Shown: one piece after another, positions 47,400-59,604 of the stretch
Layout of the letters: each line of letters begins with the position of its first letter
Position numbering within the stretch: position 1 is the stretch's first letter
Origin: Aphrophora alni
Lineage: Eukaryota > Arthropoda > Insecta > Hemiptera > Aphrophoridae
DNA: 64,000 nt
Assembly: GCA_963513935.1 (NCBI GenBank)
Contig: OY740765.1
Location: 124,024,897-124,088,896 of the forward strand
Direction of reading: 5' to 3'
Translations under genes and position numbers: made by a program
Notes under the pieces: model-generated
Seen by the model: only the letters and a program-made list of their open reading frames with translations
Database searches by the model: none
Told to the model about the DNA's origin: nothing

Positions 47400-47745
47400 C
47401 ATGATTCCGTCCGTCGTCGTCTGTACATAAGCATGATAATAAAGTGAGAACATGAAATTTGGCCCAGGGGATTGTAGAGTGCTCATGGATTGTATAAACA
47501 ATATGGATATTGGTTCGTAAAAATCAACTTGAAAATGTATAAGGGGGTGGACTTTTTAAACATTTTTTTCGTTTATATCTAGGGCGTTTTTCAACTTGTA
47601 AAACATCAAATTAGATAACAATTTTTAGATTTCCATTCTGAATGTAGTGGTACTAACACTACCTCAAATAGCAAAGTTAATGTCAAAAATAATAATTACG
47701 AACTTTGACCTAACAATAAAATGTTATATTTGTATTGTGTGGAAA
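47400..47745. repeat. Repeat family C, copy 1
   Basis: Shares ordered blocks with 51535-51890: GTCCGTCGTCGTCTGTACATAA / GTGCGTTCGTCTATACACAA, AGGGGATTGTAGAG / AGGGGACTACAG, and AATAGCAAAGTTAWTGTCAA with the following bases. Same orientation, about 4.1 kb apart. The two copies flank the 48.3-50.9 kb repeat block. Confidence 0.6.
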
Positions 47746-47867
47746 GCCGCGTCACCACACAACAGCTTCGATGTCTGCTACGGCCGAGACATCAACTCAG
47801 CGAAGCGAGTGGAGAGTTTTAGACGACTACGACGACTGGACGTATGTCAAAAAAAAACCTTTTCGGT

Positions 47868-47965
47868 ACCATAGGTCTTTATTTTTTGTTATTTTGCTTC
47901 TATTTTTATAAGATGATGATGACAGGGAGGTTTCTTACCTTTGAACAACAAGAAACAAAAATGTA
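47868..47965 (+). repeat. Interspersed repeat family A, copy 7 (3' part only)
   Basis: Carries ATAGGTCTTTATTTTTTGTT, GATGATGATGACAGGGAGG and TTTGAACAACAAGAAACAAA, the family's terminal third. Confidence 0.6.
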
Positions 47966-48346
47966 TGTATTAGTGTGATAGTTTTCCTGTACCCCTCTTT
48001 ATGCATTAATTAGCTTATTAGTTTTATTTTATTATTTTTTTTTGTCTGTTTTCACAGTACTGTGTTAAGTTGTGGTAAGAAGATTATTGTTATTATTTAG
48101 TGTAACTACATTTTTTTGGGGGATTTCTTTATTTATTTTAAACAATTAGGTTGATTTTTAAAAGAAGATAGTGAAATTGTAAATAATGTATAAGTATTAT
48201 TGATTTTAATAAGAAATTTGTAACTAAAGATAGATAGGTCAGTAAATTTAGTCAAAATACATATTGTAATCCTTTTCAGGATGCCTTGGAAAAAATATAT
48301 AGTTACTGATTAAATTAGTGATAATTAGGGGATCCAACTTTGAACA

Positions 48347-48815
48347 CATTGCTTAAACAACGGTTTTATGCGAAAATCAGGTTTTTTTGAGATACTTTAA
48401 AGGCTATTTAGAATGGGTACTTCAATTTTATTTCTCTATTAGAATACTCAAAAACTGTTAATTTGAGACCTGGTAGGTTAAAATCAGTTAAAAATTTGTT
48501 TAAATAAATGCAAAAATGACGTCAAGACTTGTAATCTAATGGCAAAATAATTGTCATAAAAGGCTTATTTTCTGAATATTTTAAATGCTTAGGTGTTTTT
48601 CTTGAGGAATGAAAAATATTTGAAAATATATTTGTTATTTTGCAATCATTTAAACAAATTATTAACAGATTTTAAGTTACCAAATCTCAAATTAACTGAT
48701 TTTGAGTACTCTATAGCGCACAAAAATTGAAACAGACATTGTAAATAGTCTATAAACTATCTAAAAAACGCGTTATTTCCCGATTTTTGCACATAAAACC
48801 GTTGTTTAAACAATG
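48347..48815. mobile_element. Foldback MITE with long imperfect TIRs
   Basis: The left arm begins CATTGCTTAAACAACGGTTT at 48347. The right arm reads in reverse complement CATTGTTTAAACAACGGTTT from 48815. Similarity runs inward about 170 bp (for example ACTCAAAAACTGTTAATTTG against ACTCAAAATCAGTTAATTTG). The interior is about 130 bp and non-coding. No clear target duplication is seen. Superfamily unknown. Confidence 0.7.
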
Positions 48816-48949
48816 TTCCAGGTGTTACAAGTGTTATCTCCTGAAATGCCAAATTATACAAAATTACTAAATATATCGATTTTTCCATATGGCATCTTAT
48901 AACGAATTACAATAAATTTTCTAAGATTCTTGGCTAATTTTACTGGCCT

Positions 48950-50860
48950 AAGACACTAAGCTAGCTTTGCTTCTGTTTAACGTTTAACTAGTTTTAAGCC
49001 GAAATCGTATTTGATTGATACCATGTGTTTAATAACAGTGGTCATTTTCACTTTTGCTACAGGGTTTTTGTCCTAAATTTCTCTTCTTGGAGTAATTATT
49101 ATAACAATTTTCCGAACTTTTATTTTTCAGCTAAATCTCGAACTAGTATTTTAATGACTAATATGTTTGTTCTTATCCTTGCATGATGTTTTTTATCAAA
49201 ATTTTGTAATAAAAGCTTTGTAAAATGGGAAAAATGGCGGACAATATATATTTTAAGACTGTCATTTTACCTACCTATTATAATGTGTTTTTCCTAACTC
49301 TTACATTTTCCAAGCATAATGGTTACCAAAAGTATTCCAGTCACTCACAATAGCAAGTTATTTAGTGAGGGAACATTTTTTAACTGTTCTTTTTAACCTA
49401 AAACAAAAGGTGCAAAGATATTACACAAACATTCTCACATACCAATCTTAAAAGCATATTAATATGAACAAAATGTTCTCGTTACCGAAAATGTCATTTC
49501 TGTAGTTGTCAATCAAAATGTGAAACTAAACATTCATTGGAAACTGTCCTATTTATTTAATTAAGGGCCTAAAGAAGCTTTGCTGGTGACATAAACACGT
49601 TCTTAGAGTGAATCGGTATTTGATTACAATCCAGCCTTTAATGACGACGTTCATTTTATTAATTACTTGTGAGAAGTCATAGATTTTTATTTGATATTTC
49701 GCACACGGGTTTGAGTCATTGTTCTTCACATATCACTTAATATGTTTAAATGAAATCGGTACAGTGGATTTCATAAATTGTTTATTTTAAAACAGCATCA
49801 TAGTCTTTAATTTTTATCTAATATCTCACTAACCGGGAATCTTTTGTAATACCACGACCAATATGTTTCAAATTTTGTTTTTAGAAACTAAATTTGTGTA
49901 CGTTTTATCAAAATAGTTACGGAGGACTTCAATAAAATCACAGTTCTTGGTGGGTGATTAATCTGAGGCCAGTACCCCCAAATTGTGAGCTATAAGACAA
50001 ATAATGAAAAAAGTTTCAATATATGGCAACATACGTCAACTTAGAATTACGTTAAAAAAATAACATTTTTAATTCTCAGGGGATCTCAAAATGGATCTAT
50101 TCCCAAAAAACACTTAGATTTGTTTTTCACCCATCACGGAACTTTACTTATAAATAGGAATTTTAAAGTTAATCCCCTATAAATATAAATTCCTAACTTT
50201 AGTTCGATGTTATTTGTAATTAAAGGGGGGAAACATAAAAACCAAAAAGGGGATTATACAAACTTTCACACTCACACATCCCCATAATTTAAATAAAACA
50301 AACTAAAAGTAATCGTCACTAAAAATGTCATATCAGTATTTGGTAATCGAATAGTGAAAATGGTGTCTTTGAAAATGAATGTCTCCTTTATTTAAATATG
50401 TGGAATAAATGCATCCACAGCGTTATTTTTATTACAATTATTTTTGAACCATAATTGTTTTACTTGCAATTTTTCACACGGGTTTTAGGTCATTAATAAC
50501 CACATTTTACTTAAATTTGAACGATATTTTCGTAACACATAAAACGTTTTCATAAAACTCCATCAACGAGTTTTTGGTGTTGATTGATTACACACGAATC
50601 GGAATTTTGTGTATAATGGCGACCAATAAGCTTTATTAGGGTGTTAAGAGGTGACAATTGACCAAAATTTGGTGAAATTAGTTGGAGCTGATATTTAGAA
50701 AAAGATAGTTACGTCAGCTCCCAGTAAATTTTGAATTATGTTAAAATTGAAAAGGAAATTCCCGCCGTAGCGCCAAAATATAATCACGTAGTAAATTTGA
50801 TTAAAATCGGTCGACTCCTTTGGATTGTAGAGCACTGGACATACGACAGACTATAGATAG
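48950..50860. repeat. Repeat family D, diverged irregular tandem copies
   Basis: Blocks recur with heavy divergence. AAAATGTCATTTCTGTAG...GTCAATC at about 49489 corresponds to AAAATGTCATATCAGTAT...GTAATC at about 50323. CGCACACGGGTTTGAGTCATT at about 49700 corresponds to TCACACGGGTTTTAGGTCATT at about 50475. GGTATTTGATTAC at about 49616 corresponds to GTATTTGATTGATACC at about 49007. Spacing is irregular (about 0.6-0.85 kb). Probably ancient transposon copies; no protein recognised. Confidence 0.5.
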
Positions 50861-50864
50861 ATAG

Positions 50865-51530
50865 ACGTTATTACGACAAAAAACCTTTTTAGACTTAACA
50901 GATCAAAAAACGGATCAATTTGTAAAAAAACTTGACTTGTATTTTTTCTACTCGTTACACAACATTCCCGATACAATGTATATCTAGGAATTTAAAATTT
51001 AAATCCCTCGATATTACGACATTAATATTTAACTTTAAAACTTCCCTTCAAAGCTAGTTATAATTAAATTCTTTTGACATTTTTAGTGACGTGTTTGCTT
51101 ATAAAAAGTAAACTAAACGTTTATGGAATATTTCTAATATTAATATTATTGTATATATACAAAGTTTTTTTATTTACCGAGTTGATGGGATCACTTTTAT
51201 TCTGTATTTATATTTATGTTAAATAGTTTTTATACGAATAGTTTTATATTCATACCGTTGCCATGGTGATATATAAATTATAGGGTTTAAAATTAAAATT
51301 CCAAGAATTAGTTTTTTAATATCTTTTTGTGTAGATTATAATATTTTATAAATAAGTTGTTTACATTAATAAGTTAAACGTAATCATAAATTGCTTTACG
51401 ATATGAAGGTGAAATTAGGCAAAATGGAATTTTAGTTACAGAGTAAACAAACTATAACGTAAGTTTGTTAATCCACAAATATAATGATCAATGTTTTTAA
51501 CTAATCTTAACGTTTGCCTCAGAGAACAGA
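50865..51530. other. No gene seen
   Basis: AT-rich sequence without recognisable features. Confidence 0.5.
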
Positions 51531-51534
51531 ATAG

Positions 51535-51890
51535 TGATTATCGAGTCGCCGTGCGTTCGTCTATACACAACCATGATATCAACCACAAACATGAAGCTAG
51601 TATTATGATTTTTGGTATAGGGGACTACAGTCAGCTTATTTAGGAAGCAACTGAAATTTAGAAATCTCGTAATTAAAATGGTGATAATTATAAAACGTTT
51701 TGTATTTATATCTCGTCTTCTACACACAACTTATTACAAAATAAATTAAATAAAAATGTGAACATTACAATTTATACTGGTATTGGTATCAACCACACCC
51801 CTTTACAATTAAAAATAGCAAAGTTATTGTCAAAAATGTAATTATGAACTGTGGCCTCCAATGAACATATGATATTCGTACAGTATAAAG
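51535..51890. repeat. Repeat family C, copy 2
   Basis: Counterpart of 47400-47745, diverged, same orientation. The minus frame 51497-51727 overlaps it and is not conserved. Confidence 0.6.
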
Positions 51891-51894
51891 ACAA

Positions 51895-52685
51895 GATAGG
51901 GCTGAGTCTTTGATACTAGTAAAGCAAATAGAGGTTTTGAATTAATCGATGTCAAGAGAGTAGTTTATGTATAATTACGAAGTTCAGAAATCATGTAACA
52001 ATACTTTAAAAATAAATCATTGTTTATGACCCCTTGGCGTACAAATATAATTTAACATTTCCTATCAAGACCAATAAACCGCCTTTTTAATATTATTTTC
52101 AAAGGATCTACTGGTATTGCTTTGTATGATTGGGCTTTGTAAGTACCATGTAAGCCCATAAAATTGTTCTATTATCAAATAATTCTTTATAATGAGATAT
52201 TTCGTTTGATAAATTTTATATAAACATTTCCAAGCAAGTGAAATATTAACTTGATCAAATAATAAATGTTGTAAAAACATTGAACAAACTTTCTCATTCA
52301 TCCATCCTCAAAATTAAATAAAAGCAAATCACCAAATGTCATTCCGTGAAAGGTCTCTCAAAAAGTGAAAATGAACTGTTGAGGTCGTTCTTGAACAAAT
52401 ACGTAAACATGAGCCTAAACAAGCTTCTCCTGTGTCACATAAATACCCTTACATGTGTAAAGTTGTATTTAATTAAAATTAAGTTTCTATTGGTGAGGGT
52501 CAATGATAATTTATTGTTTTCAGTTATTCTCGAGTCATAAAACATTTATTTTAAATTTTATACAAATAATAATAACAATGGCTTTGGGTCATCATTGATA
52601 ACTTTTTAAAATTATATTTGAACGAAATACGAAGAGTAAATTATCAGTCATTGATTATTTTATTTTATTGAATAAAATTAGAACA
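51895..52685. other. No gene seen
   Basis: AT-rich; open frames at 52065 (minus) and 52346 (plus) resemble no family. Confidence 0.5.
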
Positions 52686-52690
52686 CCATT

Positions 52691-52885
52691 TTTCACAAAT
52701 AATACGTTTGTTTATTCAAACACAAAGTCGTCATCTTCAGCCGCCATCCATGAGCTACAATAACTAAACTATAGTTAAAGCTACAATAAGTGAGAGTTAT
52801 AATTTAGCTATTGTAACTAATGCACCACTGAAGATGGCGACTTTGTCGTCGAAACGAGTTTGAATAAATAAACGTACTATTTGTG
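52691..52885. mobile_element. Penelope-like terminal foldback
   Basis: A near-perfect inverted repeat with arms of about 85-90 bp. The left arm (TTCACAAATAATACGTTTGT...AAAGTCGTCATCTTCAG) pairs with the right arm (CTGAAGATGGCGACTTT...AACGTACTATTTGTGA), meeting around AACTATAGTT. The right arm has 14 extra bases. The word CTGAAGATGG-stem-CGAAACG is typical of the pseudo-LTR ends of Penelope-like elements. No coding part is attached. Confidence 0.6.
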
Positions 52886-52889
52886 ATAA

Positions 52890-55800
52890 TTGTTATTCTT
52901 GATTTATTCTATCAAGTATAACATATCACAAGTTATACCAATTCTAAGTATTTTATAACAACCCCATTACCGATTTTTTTGTTTTGTTTCCAATTAACTT
53001 TAACCGCCATTATTGTAAAGATGTCTACCGAAACGTTCTGTTTGGTTAATTAGGTGTTAAACTTTGGTTCTTCATAGTCGATTTATTAAAAAAAATGTAT
53101 TATCATGTTTTTATTTTCCTTTATGACGGTAATTTAGAAAAATTGTAAATAAATTGGTCCACGCATGGTTGATGGACAGTCATTACAAAAAAACACACTT
53201 TTTTTTTTACCTATTACAAACTAATTGTTTAATACTTATATGTGGGAAAGTACTAATGAGGTTATTCTATGGACTGTAATTGAATCAGAAATTTGTTAAC
53301 TTATTATATTAGTGACGTATCATTATATTAGATTAAATTAGAAAAGTGATTAAGGGAATTAAAATCTCACGAGACCCTAGTTTAGCAGATTACTACCCTA
53401 ATAGAGTGTTAACAGTTCACCAACTAGCTTAGGTGATAGATCTGCAGGCGTTTAAAAATTGTAGTCTCTCGCCGGTTAGAGCTATACTGTCAAAGATTAT
53501 GTGGCGTCCAGTTTGATTTTTCAGCCACTACAGTCTACACACACTTGCTCTATCCTCTGCTGGTTGTTTAAGATCACAATGTCCCGTTTAGTTTCCTAAG
53601 TAACAGATCTGATCAATAAAAACCTAAACCGACAATAAATCTCTATGGTAAACGTTTGGCCTTGTTTTTGTCATTCCTAAATAATAGATAACTTCATTAT
53701 ACATTACTTTGACTTTGACGCCCACCTGACCTATGTTTTCCCCTCCGGATTGTTTAATCTATCTATTATGACAACTACGCGTTGATTTTTTAATAATATA
53801 ACCTAAGACATAAAAAATTATCAGGTGTTCAAGAACTCAGGTTACCGTTTGGGAAATTCAACACATGGGCCAACTGCGAAACTTCCACAACGAATTACTT
53901 CTGCTCCGTCGTTTTTATACTATTTGAATATCGCTGACACTTTCCGTATTTTATATACTGTTTCAATACATTATGTCTATTATAAATTGTAATACATAAT
54001 TCAAAACTGTTTTCGTCGATTTTTAGATATACAAACATTTAGCGACACCCGAGGTTGTACTTATAAACTTACAACACCCTAATATATTATGGATAGACGG
54101 TGCAAATATACGTTTTTAGTGAGAACTTAACTAAAATTTAGAAATAAAAATAGTTGGAGACCATTATAGAGCTAAAAAATCATCTGTATAATAATCTTCA
54201 AGCTTCTGCTTTCCACTGTCTTGTGCTTCTGTGATTACTTCTTCATTATTGAAAAAAAATCTCCATTATGCTGTGATTAAATCTCCTTTCTGTTTAGAAA
54301 TGATCAGAGTAGTTGCTGTTCCAATTTGTGTACTGGAGAGTGGGAATATTTGTGTAATATCTCAATCAAACTGTTATTTATAACAATGTCAAACTCAATT
54401 TGTAGTGACTAAAAGGTTATATTCATATCAAAATATAATCGATAAACATATTTCGTGAAACAGAAAACAATTAACATATTGTTTACATATGTATTTTACC
54501 ACTCTGTACCTATAAAGCCATGTTTGCAATTATCACTAAGCACCTGTACAACAAGGCTTTATAAAACATACGTCGTGTTCCATTTAATAATTACACGAAA
54601 CAACGCTTTCAGTGAAAATATAGCTTAATGCATTCATATTGACATGACTGTATATAACAGTGTAAGCATGCATTATTAATGGTGTCTTTATATATGAGCT
54701 TAAATTGATTTTTAAATATAATTATTAAAATAAAGAATAAATTGTAACGTGATAACATCATAAGTAGTGATTAAACATCTTACACGCTCAACCCCAATAT
54801 GGCTCAAAATTCTGTTTCCCATATCTCAGCATTTTTTGCTTATAAATCATTTTAGGATAATCTTAGAACAGAGGAGTGGAAAAGTCATATTTCTCTCATT
54901 GATTTTGTGATAGCTTTTGATTAGGTAAATAGAGGTGACTTGATAATAAAATCAAATAGACATTACTATAATAATAAATAAAAAGGGTGAACTAATTAGT
55001 TTTATATTTATTAAATGATAAATTACTCATTAAATAAAAATGCGTATATAATTAATATTCATTTTGACTTGTCGAACATTTCGCAATACTGGACGAATCA
55101 CTGTAGAGTAATTTTCATGACTCGTGTTATGGCATAGTAAATTTAGATTGTATATTTTCTTTAACTATATTTAAAAAGTAAGACACACTTTAAAAAAAAA
55201 TTTAACCAGTTTTAATATTAAGTGATACTTGATCTCCTTGTAAAAGAAAAAACAATGGTTGACTTGACCATCGTTAAGAGGTTAAATTGGCGATGTTAAA
55301 AGTAAGAAAAAAATAATTCTCGCTTGTAAAAATGTTACTGTTGTGTACTATTAAAATAAAGGAATGAAATTTAAATATGTAGTAACACAGTTAGTTGTGC
55401 ACTCAGTACTGTATATAACGCAACAAAAATAGTGTAAAATTACTTCTACGGTTAGATCAATGCTCGTATATATGAGTTACCATAAAAATAATTGTAAAAG
55501 TTAGAACTTAAAAATTAAAAATTGAATTAAAGTTATTTATGTTTGTTCGTATCTTGTAATTCACTTTACATAAGTACATCAATTACTAAGTTATTCGTGT
55601 CAACTTTAAAAGAGAAAAAACCGTTGAAAACTTGATCGTCGGTGTTAATTACCATAATTAACATAATTACACAGAGTTTAAAATGGAGTTAACGACGCAG
55701 AAACTTTCTAACATCCGCTGAATTAAAAATAAATAAGTTCTCACTTTACAGTAGTAGGGTATCTTGGAATAATTAAAACTGAGTATGTTTGAGTTATTAA

Positions 55801-55980
55801 AGTGTCAGAAGAAAAACCATAGTTTAAATCATAAGGTGAAAACTAACTTTCTCATACGCCCATATACAAAACCATAAATTTGATCGGTCGCCATCTCTCC
55901 ATACATATCTCTCTACAATTCACTGTAAACCATGAATATCAATAATAAAAATAATAGTTTAAGAATGAAATAAAGTTTAG
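52890..55980. other. No gene seen (3.1 kb)
   Basis: AT-rich DNA. AAAGATGTCTACCGAAACGT at about 53019 is another Penelope-end-like word. No exon or RNA gene is recognised. Confidence 0.5.
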
Positions 55981-55984
55981 GAGA

Positions 55985-56480
55985 CGTTATGTTGGGTTAT
56001 AAAAGGTTAGGTTAGACTTGGATACTTTAGATTTGATTAAGCTAAGATTGAATAATTAAAGTTAGTTTATGATATAATACATTAGGTTTGGTTAGGCTAG
56101 AATACTTACGGTTAGACTTAGATTGGACAATTAATTATTGTTAAGTTAGGCTTGAATACTTTATGGTTGGTTAGCCTGAAATACTGAACGGTGTTCTAGG
56201 ATTGGATTATTTCCATTAGGTTGATCTAGGTTTAGATAATTTACGTTAGGTTAGGCTGGGATAGTTAGGGTTTGCTATGAAGGGATAATTTGTGTTTCGT
56301 TATGTTAAGATATCTTAGGTTTGGTTAGGTAGGATGTTGTTTGGTTAGGTTAGGATATTCGGATACTTAAAGTTGGGCTGCGATTTGTTAATTTATGTTA
56401 GGTTAGGTTTGGATTCTTTAGGTTAATTTAATCCAGTAGAGTTTAGGTTAGGTTAGGATTCTTTAGAATAGGATATGTGG
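55985..56480. repeat. Degenerate TTAGG/GGTTAGG-rich tract
   Basis: Dozens of GTTAGG and TTAGGTTAGG words lie in one orientation over about 500 bp, often within a loose 30-40 bp period (TTAGGTTAGGCTKGAATACTT). TTAGG is the ancestral insect telomere repeat, but here it is highly diverged. It could equally be the dispersed GGTTAGG-type minisatellite common in insect genomes. Confidence 0.7.
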
Positions 56481-56484
56481 AATA

Positions 56485-57890
56485 GTTAAACATATAGGTA
56501 ATGAAACGAAAGTTTTGTATTGTGGGAAAAAAAAACGTTAATTTTTAAATAGAAATATTAGTTTTCAGAGCCCTTGACTTCAATAACGTATCTATAGTGT
56601 AAGTAATGCTCTATTCCCAACACGAATAGATCAATTCAAATATTTATAAAGTATACATGTAACTCGAAATTCTAGAGTAGGTGTTATAAGATCAAGTAAC
56701 AAAATTACAAAAAACAAAAACAAAATACTTACAAATGCAGTATGAGAAATGAGGTATGAAATATGATCCGTATATAAAAACTTAACTATCAGAAATAAGC
56801 TTAAACTTTTTTATATATTTTTTTAGATAATATAATAATTTAAACTTGATGAGTCATGATATTTTACTAGGTTTATTTCTCTTTTGTAACTGATAACTGC
56901 TGATCCAAAAGTTTTGTGAACATAGCGAGCAATAAGTTTTTTCCCAGAGAGAGTGTTGATTTTTCAAAATTGTAGTCTATATAACTAAATTGAGTCATTT
57001 AAAAAAATGTAATTGTTCTCTTATGTGATAATTCTTCCTACATATTGAACATTATTATTGTGTGTATATGTGTGTGTGTGCGTATAATTTTGCATTCAAA
57101 TGAAAGTTAAATTTTCATAAATATTTCTATATATGATCTACTGAGTATAGACTGTTAAATTATAAAAACTTAAAATATTATTATGTTGTTTTATCTAAAT
57201 AAAGTCTTGACAGAAAGTGTTTTACGACATAAATTATACCATTATTATACATTAATTGCATACATTACTACACAATACATTAAATTAAATTGCACACTAC
57301 ACTAAACAAAAATGTCAGAAACATTAATAAAACGTATTAGTTTCTGCTTACATATTCAAAAAAAATAAATATAAATTAATTCAATTTAACTTGTAACTTG
57401 TACAAGGTATATGGGAAAAGTAGGAATTTTTTAATGCGCGTTTTATAGACCATGTTTGAATTTACATATTTATATCATATGTTAATATTTTCCTAGAATG
57501 TGTTTTAAAATAATGAAATAAATTAGCACTAATAATAATAAAATAATACCAATACTTAACACCAATAATAAAATAATAAATTAACACCAATAATTAAATA
57601 ATCTTAACACTAATTGTTTAAATTTTAATTACCAAAATATATTAAGATAATTAGCACTTTAAAATTTAAATTTTTGTGCACTAGATAAAAGTGTGAGTCT
57701 CTTGCTGGTCCAGTGGGTCTACTTTGTTGTGTTAGATCCGGAAATCGGTGTGCGTTTGCTTTACAGGATTATTTGGATGTTCTGAATTGTAACAAGAATA
57801 TAAAATATTTTCTCTCAGGCAATCATGATTTTAAGGAACAGTGTTCAAAGCAGTATTCAAGAAATATTTTTCTCGTACTTTCTACCTTGG
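56485..57890. other. No gene seen; presumed 3' flank of the MBF2 gene
   Basis: AT-rich. Plus-strand frames at 57713-57901 and 57953-58141 lie next to or opposite the minus-strand exon and are not genes. Confidence 0.5.
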
Positions 57891-57897
57891 CGGTGCT

Positions 57898-58147
57898 TTA
57901 ATACGACACAGTGTAATTTAAATTCAATCCTTTACCAAGTTCTGACTGAACGGTGGCAATCACGAAATCATGTCCAACACCTCCTTTCATGCTTTTAAGG
58001 GTATGTTTTATTCCAGGTTTTGTATCCTGGATATTGAATGACTTAATTATTTTTGGACCATCCCCAGTCATTAAAGGAATATCTATCACTGTTGTCGCTA
58101 TACTGTTAGGTATTCCAGGTACATTTATTACACCAGAATAAGTCTGT
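57898..58147 (-). CDS. MBF2-family secreted protein, terminal exon
   Basis: On the minus strand, a strong acceptor (polypyrimidine TTTCTTTCTTTTTTTTTTCAG) opens an exon at 58147. It stays in frame for about 82 codons to TAA at 57898. The sequence resembles the C-terminal half of the insect MBF2 family (first described in silkworm as a transcription co-factor, but mostly short secreted proteins). A 'PLMTGDGPKIIKSFNIQD' block is followed by the hallmark KGGVGHDFV and the end LGKGLNLNYTVSY, comparable to 'GGxGxxxVxxxxxSxRxxGxxFxVxIYG'. The canonical SQRG is SELGKG here. Upstream exons (signal peptide and N-terminal half) should lie at higher coordinates but are not recognisable in the window; transposon remnants fill that space. 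A second AG four bases inside would start the exon at 58143. Confidence 0.65.
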
Positions 58148-58345
58148 CTGAAAAAAAAAAGAAAGAAAGTTATGGGTTAAATATCGTAGTTTGAATTTAG
58201 TACTAACTAAATATTTCTACATTACTATTAATATATTATATATACATTACGGTTTTCAATAACTCTGAAGTTATAAGATTTGTTATTCGCCATTCCTAAT
58301 ATTGATATATTAAATAATAAATAAAAGTAAGATTCACCGTCCACA
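58148..58345 (-). other. Presumed intron of the MBF2 gene
   Basis: The polypyrimidine tract lies directly next to the exon; the rest is AT-rich with no further exon seen. Confidence 0.4.
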
Positions 58346-58349
58346 ATAT

Positions 58350-58921
58350 TCTGTTTGGTCATTTTTTATACGACGGCCGTTTGTGCTATTCAGCCATTAT
58401 CAAGTTCATTATTGGAGAAGCTCCTCCGTTGTCATGGAACACTCAAAAACAACATAGGCCTAGTTACACATTAACAAAAACGCAAACGCTGATTTGAAAC
58501 GAATATTTATTAAATTTATTTGAAACGTGACTCATGAGTCGACTCGATTCTTTGATGTCCCGGTACGTACTGCGTGCGGGTGTGCATGGTTTAATCATCG
58601 GTACTGGATAATGTCTTATCTAACTGTGTCAATACAGTGTCGTACAATGTAATAGAATCAAAGTTCAATTTTTCATTCAGCAATATGTTACTATCTGTTT
58701 TATATTTCTTGTATATTTCCAACTGTTCTGACGCAGTCATGAACTTTCCCTTTTTACAACGATGTAATATTGTTAGGGTGTTATCTATGCAGGAGTAACT
58801 GTGGTTATTTTGGATGATGTGTTCGGCAAATTTCGATTCAGTTCTTGTGAGGTTCATACTTTGTTTAGCCGAAGGGATATGTTATTAGAACCTTTTCTTA
58901 AATGACCTTCCTGTTTGCCCT
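58350..58921 (-). pseudogene. Penelope-like element remnant (GIY-YIG endonuclease tail)
   Basis: The minus strand from 58921 reads GQTGRSFKKRF, the second half of the GIY-YIG motif region ('YIGQTGRSFxxRFxEH'). Two stops follow. In the same frame come SKFAEHIIQNNHSYSCIDN, then ILHRCKKGKFMTASEQLEIY and an 88-residue open stretch to 58591. This is the C-terminal extension of Penelope-like retroelement proteins, after the nuclease catalytic Arg/Glu region. RT and linker are missing. About 240 bp of 3' UTR follow, containing AATGGCTGAATAGC and AAACGGCCGTCG, the same words as at 44.8 kb. The copy is dead. Confidence 0.7.
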
Positions 58922-58924
58922 ATA

Positions 58925-59060
58925 TATATATAAATTAAATACTTCTTGTTTTTATTGGTTCACTAAATTTACTTCACTTTTCATCTAGAATAAATTAATT
59001 AGACTAATTTTATTTACATATTGTCATTTACATACATTATATGTGTGTAAATAAATATAT
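58925..59060. other. No feature seen
   Basis: Short AT-rich spacer between the Penelope-like and LTR-element remnants. Confidence 0.4.
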
Positions 59061-59523
59061 GTGTACTTGAGTGAATATCATTGTAACACATATAAATAAT
59101 ATTTATTATATTATAAGAGAACATTATTGAGTATACATAAAATATAGCTTTTGAGAAAAGAAAACTTAGTAAGACATGTTTTCGAAGCAATACGGAAACT
59201 AACTTTGGAGTTTTTAGTGGATATAAAAATTTTCGATTTTAGTAGTTAACCGGAGAGGGGATATCTTCAGGAATCGACGGTCACGAGGCCGATGATTTGG
59301 AGGATGGCCTCTCGCTTACAAAAGGAGAAAGAAGATTTCAGTCCGGAATCTCTGTCCCAGGTCCCCAAAAATGAACATATGGTGGAACATGGATGTATGT
59401 AGAGAACTGAAAGAAATAATGTTAATTAAATATCTATTTTATTGAAATTAAGAAAATATTAATTTCTTTATATTTATGAATATTTTACTTTATTAATTTT
59501 GGCTAAAATAAATGCCAAGCTCA

Positions 59524-59604
59524 AGACATAGTTGTAAGTTCTAATACTTCTAGACATAGTTGTAAGCTCTAATACTTCTAGACATAGTTGTAAGCTCTAA
59601 TAGT
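59524..59604. repeat. 28-bp tandem repeat, three copies
   Basis: AGACATAGTTGTAAGYTCTA plus 8 bases, repeated at 59524, 59552 and 59580. It lies in the leader region of the LTR element. Confidence 0.9.

Noticed and set aside
57713..58141. Plus-strand frames next to and opposite the MBF2 exon
   Set aside because: The minus strand has the acceptor, stop and family motifs. The plus frames have none.
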